A stretch of DNA of 64,000 bases, taken from assembly GCA_028707275.1 (NCBI GenBank), contig JAQTUP010000002.1, forward strand, positions 433,198-497,197. The letters run 5' to 3'. A program made the translations under genes and the position numbers. The DNA is from Gallionella sp. (GTDB lineage: Bacteria > Pseudomonadota > Gammaproteobacteria > Burkholderiales > Gallionellaceae). Below the pieces are notes generated by a model. The model saw nothing but the letters and a program-made list of their open reading frames with translations. It did not search any database and was not told where the DNA came from. This document shows, piece by piece, positions 44,706 through 53,834 of this stretch (the first letter of the stretch is position 1; every line of letters begins with the position of its first letter).

Positions 44706-46136
44706 TCATCCGCGCACCGGCAAACTCAAACGCGCTTCAGCCCCGCATTCGGGCAGGTTCTGAAGCGTTACCTCGCCCTTGTGCAGCAATGCGACTTCCC
44801 TGACAAAGGGCAATCCCAGCCCCGTGCTTTTACGTTGCGTAGCGGGCCGGGCAATTGAATAAAAACGCTCGAATATTCGCGGCAGCGCATATTCAGGAAT
44901 ACCGCAACCTTGATCCCTCACGATGAGGACATGTCTGTCCGCCTTGGTCTCAAGCGTAAGGGTGATCTGTCCGCCATCGGGGGAAAAGTCGATGGCATTG
45001 TCCAGCAAGTTGGCTAACGCCTGACGCAACAAAAACAGTTCGCCTGTCGTTTGCGCCCGGGCCGAAATATCGTTTACACAGAGGATGCCGCGTTGCCTGA
45101 GTCGCATCAGATGATCGGCGATGACCGTTTCGGCCAGTTCGCGCAACTTCACGGGAACAGCCTCCTCCAGCGTGTCGCGATGTTCGACCCGGGCCAGGGC
45201 CAGCAACTTATCGAGCATATCCTTCATGCGGCGGCTTTGTTCGCGGATGTTGGCCGTAAAAGTGACGCGATCCTGTTCCGGCGGATTTTCGTCGAGCAAC
45301 TCGGCTGAACCGATCACCGCTGTGAGCGGGCTCTTCATTTCATGCACCAGATGGTGAACATAATTTTCGATATACTCGCGCCCGTCGAGCTTTTCGCGCA
45401 TTTCAGCCAGCGCCCGTCCCAGCTCGGCCAGCTCTCCGCCGCCCAGTTTGGGCAATTGTGTCTTTTTGCCCGCACTCACCTCACGCGCATAACGGCATAG
45501 CGACCCGACTGACCGGCTAAGCCACCAGGTAAACAACAAACCGATCACCAGCGAACCGCCCATCAGCCACCCGCCTGCGCGCTCGATGCGATGGCGACTG
45601 CGATCAATGAAGGGCTGCACGCTGATCGTGGGCTTGGCGACGGTCAGCGAACCTGCGATTTTCCCGTCAAGCAGAATCGGCGCGGCAACGTGCATGACCG
45701 TACTGCGACTGTCATCAGGGTCGACAGCCGTACTGCGCACGCCATAGCGTCCCGCGAGAGTCAGGTGTACATCGTTCCAGCGCGAATAGTCCTGTCCTGC
45801 CGCCACCCCTTTGGAGTCATACAGGACGATGCCTGCTGTGTCGGTAATATACACGCGCAGATCGAGCGTGTTTTTCCGAAAGCCCCAGATCACCGCATGC
45901 GGGTCGCGCTGCTGATAACGCCCGAAGGCGGCGGCAAAGCGGGTCGTGTCGAGTTGTCCTGAGGACATATCCCCTGCCGCAATTTCCGCTAACAGGTAAG
46001 CGGTATCGACCAGTGTTTCTTCCATGGTCTGACGCACGCCCGGCTTGACCTCCTCGGAGAAGCTGTTGAGCACAAACCAGGCGGCAAGGCCGACTATCAG
46101 AAAATAGCCCAGCAGCAAACGCGCCGTAAAGCTCAT
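44706..46136 (-). CDS. creC: Sensor histidine kinase CreC
   Basis: A protein of 476 residues with an N-terminal helix, a periplasmic sensor domain (about 30-185), a second helix (190-210) and HAMP. The phosphoacceptor is His265 in HHLVHEMKSPL, and the ATPase N and G boxes are LLDNAIDFS, DQGCGIP and TGLGLPF. The sensor resembles CreC of enterobacteria, which responds to carbon flux and growth transitions. The start overlaps the creB stop by 4 bases. Confidence 0.9.
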   Translation of the reverse strand: MSFTARLLLGYFLIVGLAAWFVLNSFSEEVKPGVRQTMEETLVDTAYLLAEIAAGDMSSGQLDTTRFAAAFGRYQQRDPHAVIWGFRKNTLDLRVYITDTAGIVLYDSKGVAAGQDYSRWNDVHLTLAGRYGVRSTAVDPDDSRSTVMHVAAPILLDGKIAGSLTVAKPTISVQPFIDRSRHRIERAGGWLMGGSLVIGLLFTWWLSRSVGSLCRYAREVSAGKKTQLPKLGGGELAELGRALAEMREKLDGREYIENYVHHLVHEMKSPLTAVIGSAELLDENPPEQDRVTFTANIREQSRRMKDMLDKLLALARVEHRDTLEEAVPVKLRELAETVIADHLMRLRQRGILCVNDISARAQTTGELFLLRQALANLLDNAIDFSPDGGQITLTLETKADRHVLIVRDQGCGIPEYALPRIFERFYSIARPATQRKSTGLGLPFVREVALLHKGEVTLQNLPECGAEARLSLPVRG

Positions 46137-46807
46137 CGCTCAGCGCCGTTAACTACGCTATAGCCCATGCCGCGATGTGTGACGATAGGTTCAAGATCGG
46201 CTCGCACCGCCTTGATCTTGGCGCGCAAAGTCTTGATGTGAGTGTCCACGGTACGGTCGGATGTGTCGAGCGCCTCTCGCCAGATGGAATCCATCAGCAC
46301 CTCGCGCGAATAGATGCGCCCCGGCTCTTCGAGCAGCAAGCTGAGCAACAGGTATTCGTAGCGGGTCAAGTCGAGCGGAGTGGCGCAAAAGCGGATGCGT
46401 GAGCTAGCGACCTCAAACCATGAGGCGACCGGCTTTTGGCGGGCAGCATTGCGCCGTAAAATCACCCGTACCCGCGCGACAACTTCGCGGGGCGAGAACG
46501 GCTTGGTGACATAATCATCGCCCCCGATTTCCAGCCCCACGATGCGGTCCACCTCGTCCGCGCGCGCAGTCAGGAACAGGACAGGAATATCGGTGAAGCT
46601 GCGCGCTTGCCGACAGACCTCGAAGCCGCTCATATCCGGCAAGCCTACATCCAGAATGACCAGGGCAAAGAGATTGCTCCTCATCAGCTCCAGCCCCTGG
46701 CGGCCCAGCGTACAGCGCACCGTGGCATAGCCTTCGGTGCCTAGCGCGTAAGCTAACACATCCGCGATGGCCGACTCGTCCTCGATAATCAGGATACTGG
46801 CATTCAC
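46133..46807 (-). CDS. creB: Response regulator CreB (OmpR family)
   Basis: A protein of 224 residues with a receiver domain (phospho-Asp about residue 53 in LVILDVGLPDMSG) and a winged-helix output domain (LTRYEYLLLSLLLEEPGRIYSREVLM, VDTHIKTLRAKIKAV). Paired with CreC and matching E. coli CreB in length. It should bind TTCAC-N6-TTCAC sites; one possible site lies upstream of creD. No gene is seen between it and corC beyond 64 bases. Confidence 0.9.
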   Translation of the reverse strand: MNASILIIEDESAIADVLAYALGTEGYATVRCTLGRQGLELMRSNLFALVILDVGLPDMSGFEVCRQARSFTDIPVLFLTARADEVDRIVGLEIGGDDYVTKPFSPREVVARVRVILRRNAARQKPVASWFEVASSRIRFCATPLDLTRYEYLLLSLLLEEPGRIYSREVLMDSIWREALDTSDRTVDTHIKTLRAKIKAVRADLEPIVTHRGMGYSVVNGAER

Positions 46808-46871
46808 AAGTTGGTATTTCCCCGACGATCAGCCATCTGCAAAAATATGCCCAACGCCTGCCTTTTAGGCG

Positions 46872-47717
46872 TCAGCGCGCGTCCTGTTCCTCAGGCTTTT
46901 TTCTTTCCACCTGCAAGGTGTACAACCTGCGACTGTCGGCGCGCAACACCGTAAAGGTGAAGACGCCCAGATCAAGCCTGTCACCGCACCCGGGCAGTTT
47001 CCCGGCGGCTTCGAGCACCAGTCCGCCCACCGTATCGTAGTCTTCGTCGCTGAAATGCGCGCCCAGCGCCGCGTTAAAATCGGCAATCTCGGTATCGGCC
47101 TTGACGCGGTAATGACCGGCATCATCGGCGATGATGTTGTCCTGTTCCGCATTGAAGTCATATTCATCCTCGATGTCGCCGACTATCTGTTCGAGCACAT
47201 CTTCTATCGTCACCATGCCGGACACGCCGCCATACTCATCCACGACCAGCGCGATGTGGTTATGGTTGCTGCGGAACTCGCGCAACAACACGTTCAGTCG
47301 CTTCGATTCAGGCACGAACACGACCGGGCGCAACATATCCCGCACGTCGAATTCTTCTCCGGCATAGTAGCGCAGCAAATCTTTGGCCAGCAAAATGCCG
47401 ATGATATTGTCCTTGTCGCCCTCGACCACGGGAAAGCGCGAGTGCGCCGTTTCAATCACAAAGGGGATGAAGACTTCGGGGGGCTGGCTGATGTCGATGA
47501 CATCCATTTGCGCGCGCGGGAGCATCACTTCACGCACCTGGCGTTCGGACACTTGCAACACGCCTTCCATCATGGACAGCGCTTCGGCATCCAGCAGGTT
47601 ATTTTCGTAAGCACCGTGCAGCACTTTTACAAGTTGTTCGCGGTCTTCAGGCTCACGCAACAGCAACGCGGATATGCGTTCTAACAGGGTGGGTTTGTTA
47701 CTCTCGGGCTCGGGCAT
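46872..47717 (-). CDS. corC: CorC/YbeX-type CBS-domain protein
   Basis: A protein of 281 residues. Two CBS domains (about 65-185: EVMLPRAQMDVIDISQ, DNIIGILLAKDLLRYY, VVDEYGGVSGMVTIEDVLEQIVG) precede a CorC_HlyC C-terminal domain (200-275). There are no membrane helices, so it is the soluble YbeX type rather than a DUF21 transporter. YbeX is linked to Mg2+/Co2+ efflux and ribosome maturation. It lies 8 bases after ybeY in the usual miaB-ybeY-corC order. No lnt follows. Confidence 0.9.
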   Translation of the reverse strand: MPEPESNKPTLLERISALLLREPEDREQLVKVLHGAYENNLLDAEALSMMEGVLQVSERQVREVMLPRAQMDVIDISQPPEVFIPFVIETAHSRFPVVEGDKDNIIGILLAKDLLRYYAGEEFDVRDMLRPVVFVPESKRLNVLLREFRSNHNHIALVVDEYGGVSGMVTIEDVLEQIVGDIEDEYDFNAEQDNIIADDAGHYRVKADTEIADFNAALGAHFSDEDYDTVGGLVLEAAGKLPGCGDRLDLGVFTFTVLRADSRRLYTLQVERKKPEEQDAR

Positions 47718-47725
47718 GTCAGGGG

Positions 47726-48166
47726 TCAGGTTTCCGTATAGGGATCAGGATAGTTTAATTTTAACATCAACGCGGTTTCCAGCGCTTCCATCTTGCTCGC
47801 ATCGGCTTCATTCTCATGGTCAAAGCCTTGCAGATGCAGCGCCGCATGAATCGCCAGATGCGCGTAATGCGACAGCAAGTCCCGCCCCTGCTCAATGGCT
47901 TCTCTTTCCACCACCGGCGCGCAGATCACCACGTCCCCCGACAAAGGTGGCGTATCGTCATACACAAAAGTCAGCACATTGGTCGCATAATCACGCCCGC
48001 GATACGCCTTGTTAAGCTCGCGCCCTTCGGCTTCACCGACGATGCGCAAGGTCATGGAGGTATCAAACTGCAATGCGGCCTTAATCCAGCGACGCCACTG
48101 CGGCCTGGTCGGCAACGCCGGGATAATGTATTGCACGGTCAGCGACAGTTTAGGCTTAGTCTTCAT
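47726..48166 (-). CDS. ybeY: Endoribonuclease YbeY
   Basis: A protein of 146 residues with the zinc motif H-x3-H-x5-H in [11 protein letters not shown] (about residues 110-120) and NVLTFVYDD. It is a metal-dependent RNase needed for 16S rRNA 3'-end maturation and ribosome quality control. Its start overlaps miaB by 4 bases. The usual phoH gene between miaB and ybeY is absent here. Confidence 0.93.
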   Translation of the reverse strand: MKTKPKLSLTVQYIIPALPTRPQWRRWIKAALQFDTSMTLRIVGEAEGRELNKAYRGRDYATNVLTFVYDDTPPLSGDVVICAPVVEREAIEQGRDLLSHYAHLAIHAALHLQGFDHENEADASKMEALETALMLKLNYPDPYTET

Positions 48167-49512
48167 GCTGTTTTTCCTGCCAGTTCGCCGCGCAGCGTAT
48201 GCCTGACCACTTGCGTGACTCTCACATCAAGGAAGCGACCTATCATGCCCGGTGAGCCGCGAAAATTGATGACGCGATTATTATCGGTACGCCCGGCCAT
48301 TTCCAGCCCATCCTTCTTGGATATACCTTCCACCAGCACGCGCTGCACCGAACCTAACATGGACTGCGCCACGGCATCTTCCTGCTGGGCAATCCTGTCC
48401 TGCAAGCGCTTCAGGCGCGCGGCCTTGACCTCATGGGGCGTGTCATCCTTCATCTCGGCAGCCGGCGTTCCCGGGCGCGGGCTGTACAGATAACTGAAAC
48501 TGTTATCAAAACCGATTTCGTCGATCAGCTTCAGGGTTAATTCAAAATCCTGATCAGTCTCGCCGGGAAAACCGACGATAAAATCAGAAGTAATACAAAT
48601 GTCCGGACGCACGGCGCGAACGCGGCGAATGATGGACTTATATTCGAGCGCGGTATGCCCCCGCTTCATTGCCGCCAGAATACGATCTGAGCCTGACTGT
48701 ACCGGCAAATGCAAATGGCTGACCAGCTTCGGCGTGGTAGCGTACACGTCGATCAGGCGCTGACTCATATCCCGAGGATGTGAGGTGGAGTACCGGATAC
48801 GCTCGATCTGCGGGAGCGCGCTGATGGCCTGCAACAGATAGGCGAAGTCCACCGTATCCTCGTCATCTGCTGCCCCCTGATAAGCATTCACGTTCTGTCC
48901 TATCAGTGTAACTTCCCGCACACCCTGATCGGTCAACGCCTGCACATCCTTCATCACGTCGGCCAGAGGGCGCGACACTTCTTCACCGCGCGTGTAAGGC
49001 ACGACACAGAACGTGCAGTATTTACTGCAACCTTCCATGATGGCGACAAACGCCGAAGCGGTCTGTAAACCTTCGACCTGGCTCAGGACCGGGGTGGGCA
49101 GATGATCGAATTTTTCGATCTCAGGAAAGCTGATGTCCACCTGAGACCTGCCGCTCTTGCGCCTGGCATTAATCAGTTCAGGCAGCCGGTGCAAGGTCTG
49201 CGGGCCGAAAACCACGTCCACATAAGGCGCCCGTTTGATAATCGCATCGCCCTCCTGACTGGCGACGCAGCCGCCCACGCCGATCAGCAAATTCGGGTTG
49301 GCGAGTTTGAGCAATCGCACGCGCCCCAGATCGGAGAATACCTTTTCCTCGGCCTTCTCACGTATCGAACAGGTGTTAAAGAGGATCACATCCGCCTCTT
49401 CTATCTTGTCGGTCTGCGCCATTCCATCACAAGCATGCAACACATCCGCCATCTTGTCCGAGTCATACTCGTTCATCTGGCAGCCATAGGTTTTTATATA
49501 TAATTTTTTCAT
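48163..49512 (-). CDS. miaB: tRNA-2-methylthio-N6-dimethylallyladenosine synthase
   Basis: A protein of 449 residues. The N-terminal UPF0004 domain has cysteines in [17 protein letters not shown] and GVGGCVAS for one cluster. The radical-SAM motif is [13 protein letters not shown] (CxxxCxxC) and a TRAM domain ends the protein. It methylthiolates i6A37 of tRNAs reading UNN codons. A short extra stretch ([10 protein letters not shown]) between the UPF0004 and radical-SAM domains is encoded by a palindromic repeat. Start conserved ([14 protein letters not shown]). Confidence 0.96.
   Translation of the reverse strand: MKKLYIKTYGCQMNEYDSDKMADVLHACDGMAQTDKIEEADVILFNTCSIREKAEEKVFSDLGRVRLLKLANPNLLIGVGGCVASQEGDAIIKRAPYVDVVFGPQTLHRLPELINARRKSGRSQVDISFPEIEKFDHLPTPVLSQVEGLQTASAFVAIMEGCSKYCTFCVVPYTRGEEVSRPLADVMKDVQALTDQGVREVTLIGQNVNAYQGAADDEDTVDFAYLLQAISALPQIERIRYSTSHPRDMSQRLIDVYATTPKLVSHLHLPVQSGSDRILAAMKRGHTALEYKSIIRRVRAVRPDICITSDFIVGFPGETDQDFELTLKLIDEIGFDNSFSYLYSPRPGTPAAEMKDDTPHEVKAARLKRLQDRIAQQEDAVAQSMLGSVQRVLVEGISKKDGLEMAGRTDNNRVINFRGSPGMIGRFLDVRVTQVVRHTLRGELAGKTA
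49070..49092. repeat. Palindromic mini-repeat inserted in the miaB reading frame
   Basis: CTTCGACCTGGCTCAGGACC, the dispersed repeat type that reads PVLSQVEG on the other strand. It sits in frame between two MiaB domains and resembles the copy inside tatD at 9223-9245. Confidence 0.7.
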
Positions 49513-49623
49513 TTCAGCGCGATGATACCTGTATATCCAAAAAACATTAATTCAAATCGGACTCGGACACACAAAAAACCATAAAATTCACAACATTTCG
49601 CGCATACCCGACAATTTTACTTG

Positions 49624-49629
49624 TATAAT
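49624..49629 (+). promoter_or_regulatory. Possible -10 box upstream of membrane peptide 1
   Basis: A perfect TATAAT 60 bases before the first peptide ATG. The -35 region is not convincing, so promoter status is tentative. It would give a 50-base leader. Confidence 0.35.
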
Positions 49630-49689
49630 GCCGACTAATTTGGTCAGCTATTGACCTGCATTCAAATTATATAAATAAAGGTAAATAAA

Positions 49690-49785
49690 ATGGCTATTAT
49701 CGCAACCGTCGCAGCCGTATTCACAGCATCACTCGCTGTGGCTTTCGCCGTCTGGATGCTCACTCAGGTCATAAAACTCGACTAA
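49690..49785 (+). CDS. 31-residue single-helix membrane peptide 1
   Basis: The peptide starts MAIIATVAAVFTASLAVAFA and ends WMLTQVIKLD. It is a single hydrophobic helix with a Trp-Met pair near its end and a charged C-terminus, the style of small respiratory or transporter subunits such as CydX, CcoQ or KdpF, but matching none I know. AAAGG lies eight bases upstream. A paralogue with 17 of the first 24 positions identical or similar lies 195 bases downstream, arguing against chance. Function unknown. Confidence 0.72.
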   Translation: MAIIATVAAVFTASLAVAFAVWMLTQVIKLD

Positions 49786-49896
49786 AACCCCCGTCCGGGA
49801 GAGGCTGCAACCCCTCCCCCCCGCGTAATTTATTCCTGTTTTTTCCTGTTTGCCTGCGGTATTTTCCGTCGGGCTTGTTTTTCTTTGGACAAAAAA

Positions 49897-49925
49897 TTTT
49901 CCTGCGAAATAAACTGTGCTAGGAT
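49897..49925 (+). promoter_or_regulatory. Possible promoter of membrane peptide 2
   Basis: An extended -10 (TGC-TAGGAT, 49917-49925) with TTTTCC as a weak -35 at 49897-49902, spacing 17. It lies 55 bases before the ATG of the second peptide. Confidence 0.4.
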
Positions 49926-49979
49926 TCGCCCCGTTGTTCTGTTTTTATGTTCAATTCATATCTCTTGGGAGGAGAAATT

Positions 49980-50075
49980 ATGTCGATTATCGCTACTGTA
50001 GCAGCCGTGGGAACCGCAATTATCGCCGTAGCCTTTGCAGCATGGATGGTTACACAACTGTTCAGCAAAAACTAA
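49980..50075 (+). CDS. 31-residue single-helix membrane peptide 2 (paralogue)
   Basis: The peptide starts MSIIATVAAVGTAIIAVAFA and ends WMVTQLFSKN. It has the same length as peptide 1 and shares IIATVAAV, TA, AVAFA, WM and TQ in register. A strong GGGAGGAG ribosome site lies eight bases before the ATG, the best seen in the window. A rho-independent terminator follows, so this is a monocistronic gene built for high expression. Predicted to be one transmembrane helix. It may be a small subunit or regulator of a membrane complex; partner not evident in the neighbourhood. Confidence 0.78.
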   Translation: MSIIATVAAVGTAIIAVAFAAWMVTQLFSKN

Positions 50076-50093
50076 GCAGAAGATTCAGGTCAG

Positions 50094-50119
50094 AAAAAAC
50101 CAGCTCCGGCTGGTTTTTT
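50094..50119 (+). terminator. Rho-independent terminator after membrane peptide 2
   Basis: AAAAAACCAGC then TCCG then GCTGGTTTTTT, a stem followed by seven T. It is 18 bases after the peptide stop. Confidence 0.9.
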
Positions 50120-50351
50120 TCTGCCCGTTCACAACCTTTATCCGGTTCAAATACGACCTTGATCGTTCATACCCCCTCCAATTCAGTCAGCGGCTCATCG
50201 CTACAACAGAAAATCAGCTCAGGCGGCATTATTCTGTATGAAAATGCACGACAGTGCACTACCATCGGCCTTACACTTCAACCCTGAGTTCGCCAGATAA
50301 TATCGGCGCCATTTCAAAAAACCGCCAACAACGATTAAATGAGGAAAGCGT

Positions 50352-52157
50352 ATGGAGCGCACAATACTGCTGGTTGATGACGAAGAGGATATCAGCGCGG
50401 CTCTGACGCGCCTGTTAAGGCGCGATGCGTACAAGATACTGCGCGCTAAAAATGCCCGTGAGGGCCTGAAGTTGCTGGCCGAAAATCCGGTGGGAGTGGT
50501 GATCTCGGACCAACGCATGCCCGAAATAACGGGGGTCGAATTTCTGACACAAGTCAGGGATCTTTACCCTCATACGATACGCATCGTGCTGAGCGGGTAT
50601 GCCGATATTGATGCTGTGATGAATGCGATCAATCAGGGCGCCATCTACAAATTCTTCACAAAACCATGGGATAACGAAAATCTGCGCAGCGAGGTGCTGG
50701 AGGCTTTCCGGCATCACGAACTGCTCCTGGAAAAAGAGCAGTTGATGCAGGAAATCCAGAACGCAAATCACCTTCTGGCGGAAGTCAACCAGGAATGGGT
50801 GGCCGCAGTTCAGCAACGCGACCTGCAAATCGAACATATCTCAAATTACAGCTCACTGACTCATCTGCCAAACCGCCAGCTGCTCCTTGACCGGATGGAG
50901 CAGGATATCGCACATGCACAGCGTGACAACAGCCTGCTGGCCGTCGCCTCTCTCAATCTTGACCACTTCAAACAGATTAACGATTCATTCGGTTATTCGA
51001 CGGGGGATATACTGCTGCAGACAGTCGCCGAAAGGCTGAAGCTACAGGCTCGTGCCGGCGATACGGTAGCACATCTGGGAGGGGATAACTTCAGTTTCAT
51101 TCTGCCGGAAATCAGGAGCGCGCAGGCCGCCGCCGATTTCGCACAACGCCTGATTGATTCGTTTAACGCAACCCCGGTGCTCATCGACACCAGCGAAGTG
51201 TTTGTCAATGTAAGCATGGGCATCGCTCTGTACCCTCTGGACGGCGTGGACGCCAATACCCTGTTAAAGAATTCGGATGCGGCGCTGCATTACGCCAAGG
51301 AAGAGGGGCGCGGGAGCTTCCAGTACTATACACCACGAATGAATGCCAATGCGTGGCAAAGTTTGACGCTGGAAACCGAGATGCACCGCGCCTTTGACCG
51401 CGGCGAATTCGTCCTTCACTATCAGCCCCGCGTCAGCCTGGCAGACGGCAGGATAGTCGGCATGGAAGCATTATTGCGCTGGCAAAGCCCTGAGCGCGGG
51501 CTGGTATTGCCCGAAGAATTTCTCCCGCTGCTTGAAAAAATGGGGTTAATTATACCCGTCGGTGCCTGGGTGCTCGATACGGCCTGCCAGCAGGTCGCCG
51601 CCTGGCAAAGCACGGGGCTGTTTTCATCCCATATCGCCGTAAACATATCCATACTACAGCTCAAACAGCCAGACTTCGTCAGTCAGATTCGAGGTCTCAC
51701 CGAAAAGTATAAGCTGAACCAGAACGGGGCAGCCCTTGAACTGGAGCTGACAGAAAACCTGCTCATGAAGGATGGAATCGGAACCATACACACTCTTAGC
51801 ACCTTGCATGAAACAGGCGTACGACTCACCATCGACAATTTTGGCACCGGATATTCGTGTCTGGGTTATTTGAAACTGCTGCCGATAAACAGCCTGAAAA
51901 TAGACCATTCCTTTATCCGCCATCTTCCCGACAATCACAAGGATGCGGCGATCGTGAATACCATCATCGCCCTCGGAAAAGGGCTGGGGCTGACCGTGGT
52001 AGCCGAAGGCGTGGAGACGACGGAGCAACTGGCCTGCCTGAGCACGCTCGGCTGCAATGAAATACAGGGCTATCTGTTCAGCCGCCCCGTTCCGGCAGGC
52101 GAAATGACATCGCTGCTGCAACGTGGCGTAGGCCTGGTGATGTCGGTAACAGAATAG
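50352..52157 (+). CDS. Receiver-GGDEF-EAL response regulator
   Basis: A protein of 601 residues. Residues 1-125 are a receiver domain with phospho-Asp53 (VVISDQRMPE). Residues about 165-325 are a GGDEF domain whose motif is changed to GGDNF (near 242-246), so cyclase activity is doubtful. Residues about 335-590 are an EAL domain with GMEALLRW, VNISILQL, LELTENLL, LKIDHSFI, EGVETTEQ and IQGYLFSRP. The DDFG motif reads DNFG at 495-498, so one metal-binding Asp is Asn. It may be a cyclic di-GMP phosphodiesterase of reduced activity or a sensor. It opens a signalling cluster with histidine kinases and a PilB-like ATPase. Confidence 0.88.
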   Translation: MERTILLVDDEEDISAALTRLLRRDAYKILRAKNAREGLKLLAENPVGVVISDQRMPEITGVEFLTQVRDLYPHTIRIVLSGYADIDAVMNAINQGAIYKFFTKPWDNENLRSEVLEAFRHHELLLEKEQLMQEIQNANHLLAEVNQEWVAAVQQRDLQIEHISNYSSLTHLPNRQLLLDRMEQDIAHAQRDNSLLAVASLNLDHFKQINDSFGYSTGDILLQTVAERLKLQARAGDTVAHLGGDNFSFILPEIRSAQAAADFAQRLIDSFNATPVLIDTSEVFVNVSMGIALYPLDGVDANTLLKNSDAALHYAKEEGRGSFQYYTPRMNANAWQSLTLETEMHRAFDRGEFVLHYQPRVSLADGRIVGMEALLRWQSPERGLVLPEEFLPLLEKMGLIIPVGAWVLDTACQQVAAWQSTGLFSSHIAVNISILQLKQPDFVSQIRGLTEKYKLNQNGAALELELTENLLMKDGIGTIHTLSTLHETGVRLTIDNFGTGYSCLGYLKLLPINSLKIDHSFIRHLPDNHKDAAIVNTIIALGKGLGLTVVAEGVETTEQLACLSTLGCNEIQGYLFSRPVPAGEMTSLLQRGVGLVMSVTE

Positions 52158-52307
52158 AAACTCGTCATTTGGCAGGCCGTCAGCTATAGTCAGTCGGGGC
52201 GATCGACAGGCGACTGAGGCCGCATCGCGGCGGCCTGTGCCGACTGGGCCCAATAAACTGCAAGCCGCTGACAACCGGTAAAAATCCCGTGGTCAGATGG
52301 AGGAAAG

Positions 52308-53720
52308 ATGTCACTGGAACGACTGAAACACATTAGCTGGATTTATGACTTGAATCGCCTCGGGCAAAACGCTGTCGAGGCTGAAGATACTTCGTCCGTT
52401 TATCAGGGCATCTTGCAACACATCGTTGACGGATTTGAGGCCGACAGCGGTTCGCTTGCCCTGCTGGATCACAGCCATAATTTTCTGATGATCGTGGCCG
52501 GTATCGACTTGCCAGACGGCGTCATAGGCAAACGAGTCATGCCAGGCGAAGAAGTATTGGGATGGGTCGCAAAAAAAAATACACCGCTGCTGCTCAATGG
52601 CGATGTCTCCAGCGACCCTCGTTTTCAAAGACAAAGGGAAAGACGCCGAGCGCCATCGGAAACCTCGGCGATGTGCTGGCCGCTGGCGATAGGTCAAAGC
52701 GCGATCATCGATGAACAGCATCCTGTGGGCGCGACAGTCAGCATCAATCGCACAGGCAACAGACCGCCTTTCACAGCATCCGAACTCGAAACGGGCACGG
52801 CACTGATCAACATGGTCAGTCTGGCGCTGAGCAACATTCAACTGCACATCGAGCAAAAACGGCGATTAGAAGAGCTTCGCCAGCTGAATCTGCAACTGGC
52901 CCAGACGCAGAGTCACCTGTTGCAATCCGAAAAACTGGCGTCCATCGGTCAGCTGGCAGCCGGTGTGGCTCACGAGATCAACAACCCGATAGGTTACGTC
53001 TACTCCAATCTGGGCTCGCTGGAAAAATACGTACAGGACGCCTTCACCATGCTCGACCTGTATGAAGAGGCGGAGAACGCCATCACCGATACGGGGGTGC
53101 GTGCACAACTCAAGGCGGCAAGAGAGAAGCTGGACATTGCCTTCATCAAGGAAGATTTGCGCGCCCTGATGGATGAATCCAAGGATGGTATCACCCGCGT
53201 CAAGAATATCGTACAAAACCTGAAGGATTTTTCGCATGCAGACACTACCTGCGAATTTCATCATTCCGACCTGCACAAGGGGCTGGACAGCACACTGAAT
53301 ATCGTCAACAACGAAATCAAGTACAAGGCTGATGTCGTCAGGGACTACGAAGACATTCCCGACGTGGAATGCGTACCCTCACAAATCAATCAGGTGTTCA
53401 TGAATCTGCTGGTGAATGCGGCTCATGCCATCGAAGAGCGCGGCACGATCACCCTTCGCACCCGTCGGCAAGGCGATGAGGTGTGGGTTGAAATTTCCGA
53501 CACGGGTCGCGGCATCAGCACAGAGAACATGAAAAAAATCTTCGATCCGTTTTTTACCACCAAGCCTGTCGGTCAGGGGACAGGACTGGGGCTGGCACTG
53601 TCATACGGCATATTGCAAAAACATCACGGACGTATCGAAGTGCAGAGCGAAGCGGGTCATGGCACGACTTTTCGCGTATGCCTGCCTATCAATCAGCCCG
53701 AACACTCTGCTGCCATTTGA
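52308..53720 (+). CDS. GAF-domain sensor histidine kinase
   Basis: A protein of 470 residues. A GAF domain occupies about 20-185 (SVYQGILQHIVDGFEADSGSLALLD), then a coiled coil (190-225) and a histidine kinase core. The phospho-accepting His is residue 222 in GVAHEINNPIG. The ATPase boxes are INQVFMNLLVNAAHAIE, DTGRGIS and GTGLGLALS. There is no membrane helix, so it is a cytoplasmic kinase. A good GGAGG ribosome site precedes the ATG. Together with the kinase at 54484 it could phosphorylate the receivers in this cluster. Confidence 0.9.
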   Translation: MSLERLKHISWIYDLNRLGQNAVEAEDTSSVYQGILQHIVDGFEADSGSLALLDHSHNFLMIVAGIDLPDGVIGKRVMPGEEVLGWVAKKNTPLLLNGDVSSDPRFQRQRERRRAPSETSAMCWPLAIGQSAIIDEQHPVGATVSINRTGNRPPFTASELETGTALINMVSLALSNIQLHIEQKRRLEELRQLNLQLAQTQSHLLQSEKLASIGQLAAGVAHEINNPIGYVYSNLGSLEKYVQDAFTMLDLYEEAENAITDTGVRAQLKAAREKLDIAFIKEDLRALMDESKDGITRVKNIVQNLKDFSHADTTCEFHHSDLHKGLDSTLNIVNNEIKYKADVVRDYEDIPDVECVPSQINQVFMNLLVNAAHAIEERGTITLRTRRQGDEVWVEISDTGRGISTENMKKIFDPFFTTKPVGQGTGLGLALSYGILQKHHGRIEVQSEAGHGTTFRVCLPINQPEHSAAI

Positions 53721-53733
53721 AAGAGGACGCGAT

Positions 53734-53832
53734 ATGAGCAAAAATCCGGCAGAGGCAGCCTTTGACTGTTTGTCACGCCGTCAGCGACACGCCACCGTTG
53801 CTGACGCCCGCATTCATGAGTCTTGCGACTAA
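53734..53832 (+). CDS. Candidate 32-residue small protein
   Basis: An ATG at 53734 with AGAGGA six bases upstream reads 32 codons to a TAA that lies two bases before the GTPase ATG. The start is MSKNPAEAAFDCLSRRQ and the end ARIHESCD. It sits tightly between a kinase and an MglA-like gene where other genomes may hold a Roadblock gene, but it is far too short for that family. It could be a leader peptide or a remnant. No homology recognised. Confidence 0.35.
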   Translation: MSKNPAEAAFDCLSRRQRHATVADARIHESCD

Positions 53833-53834
53833 TC

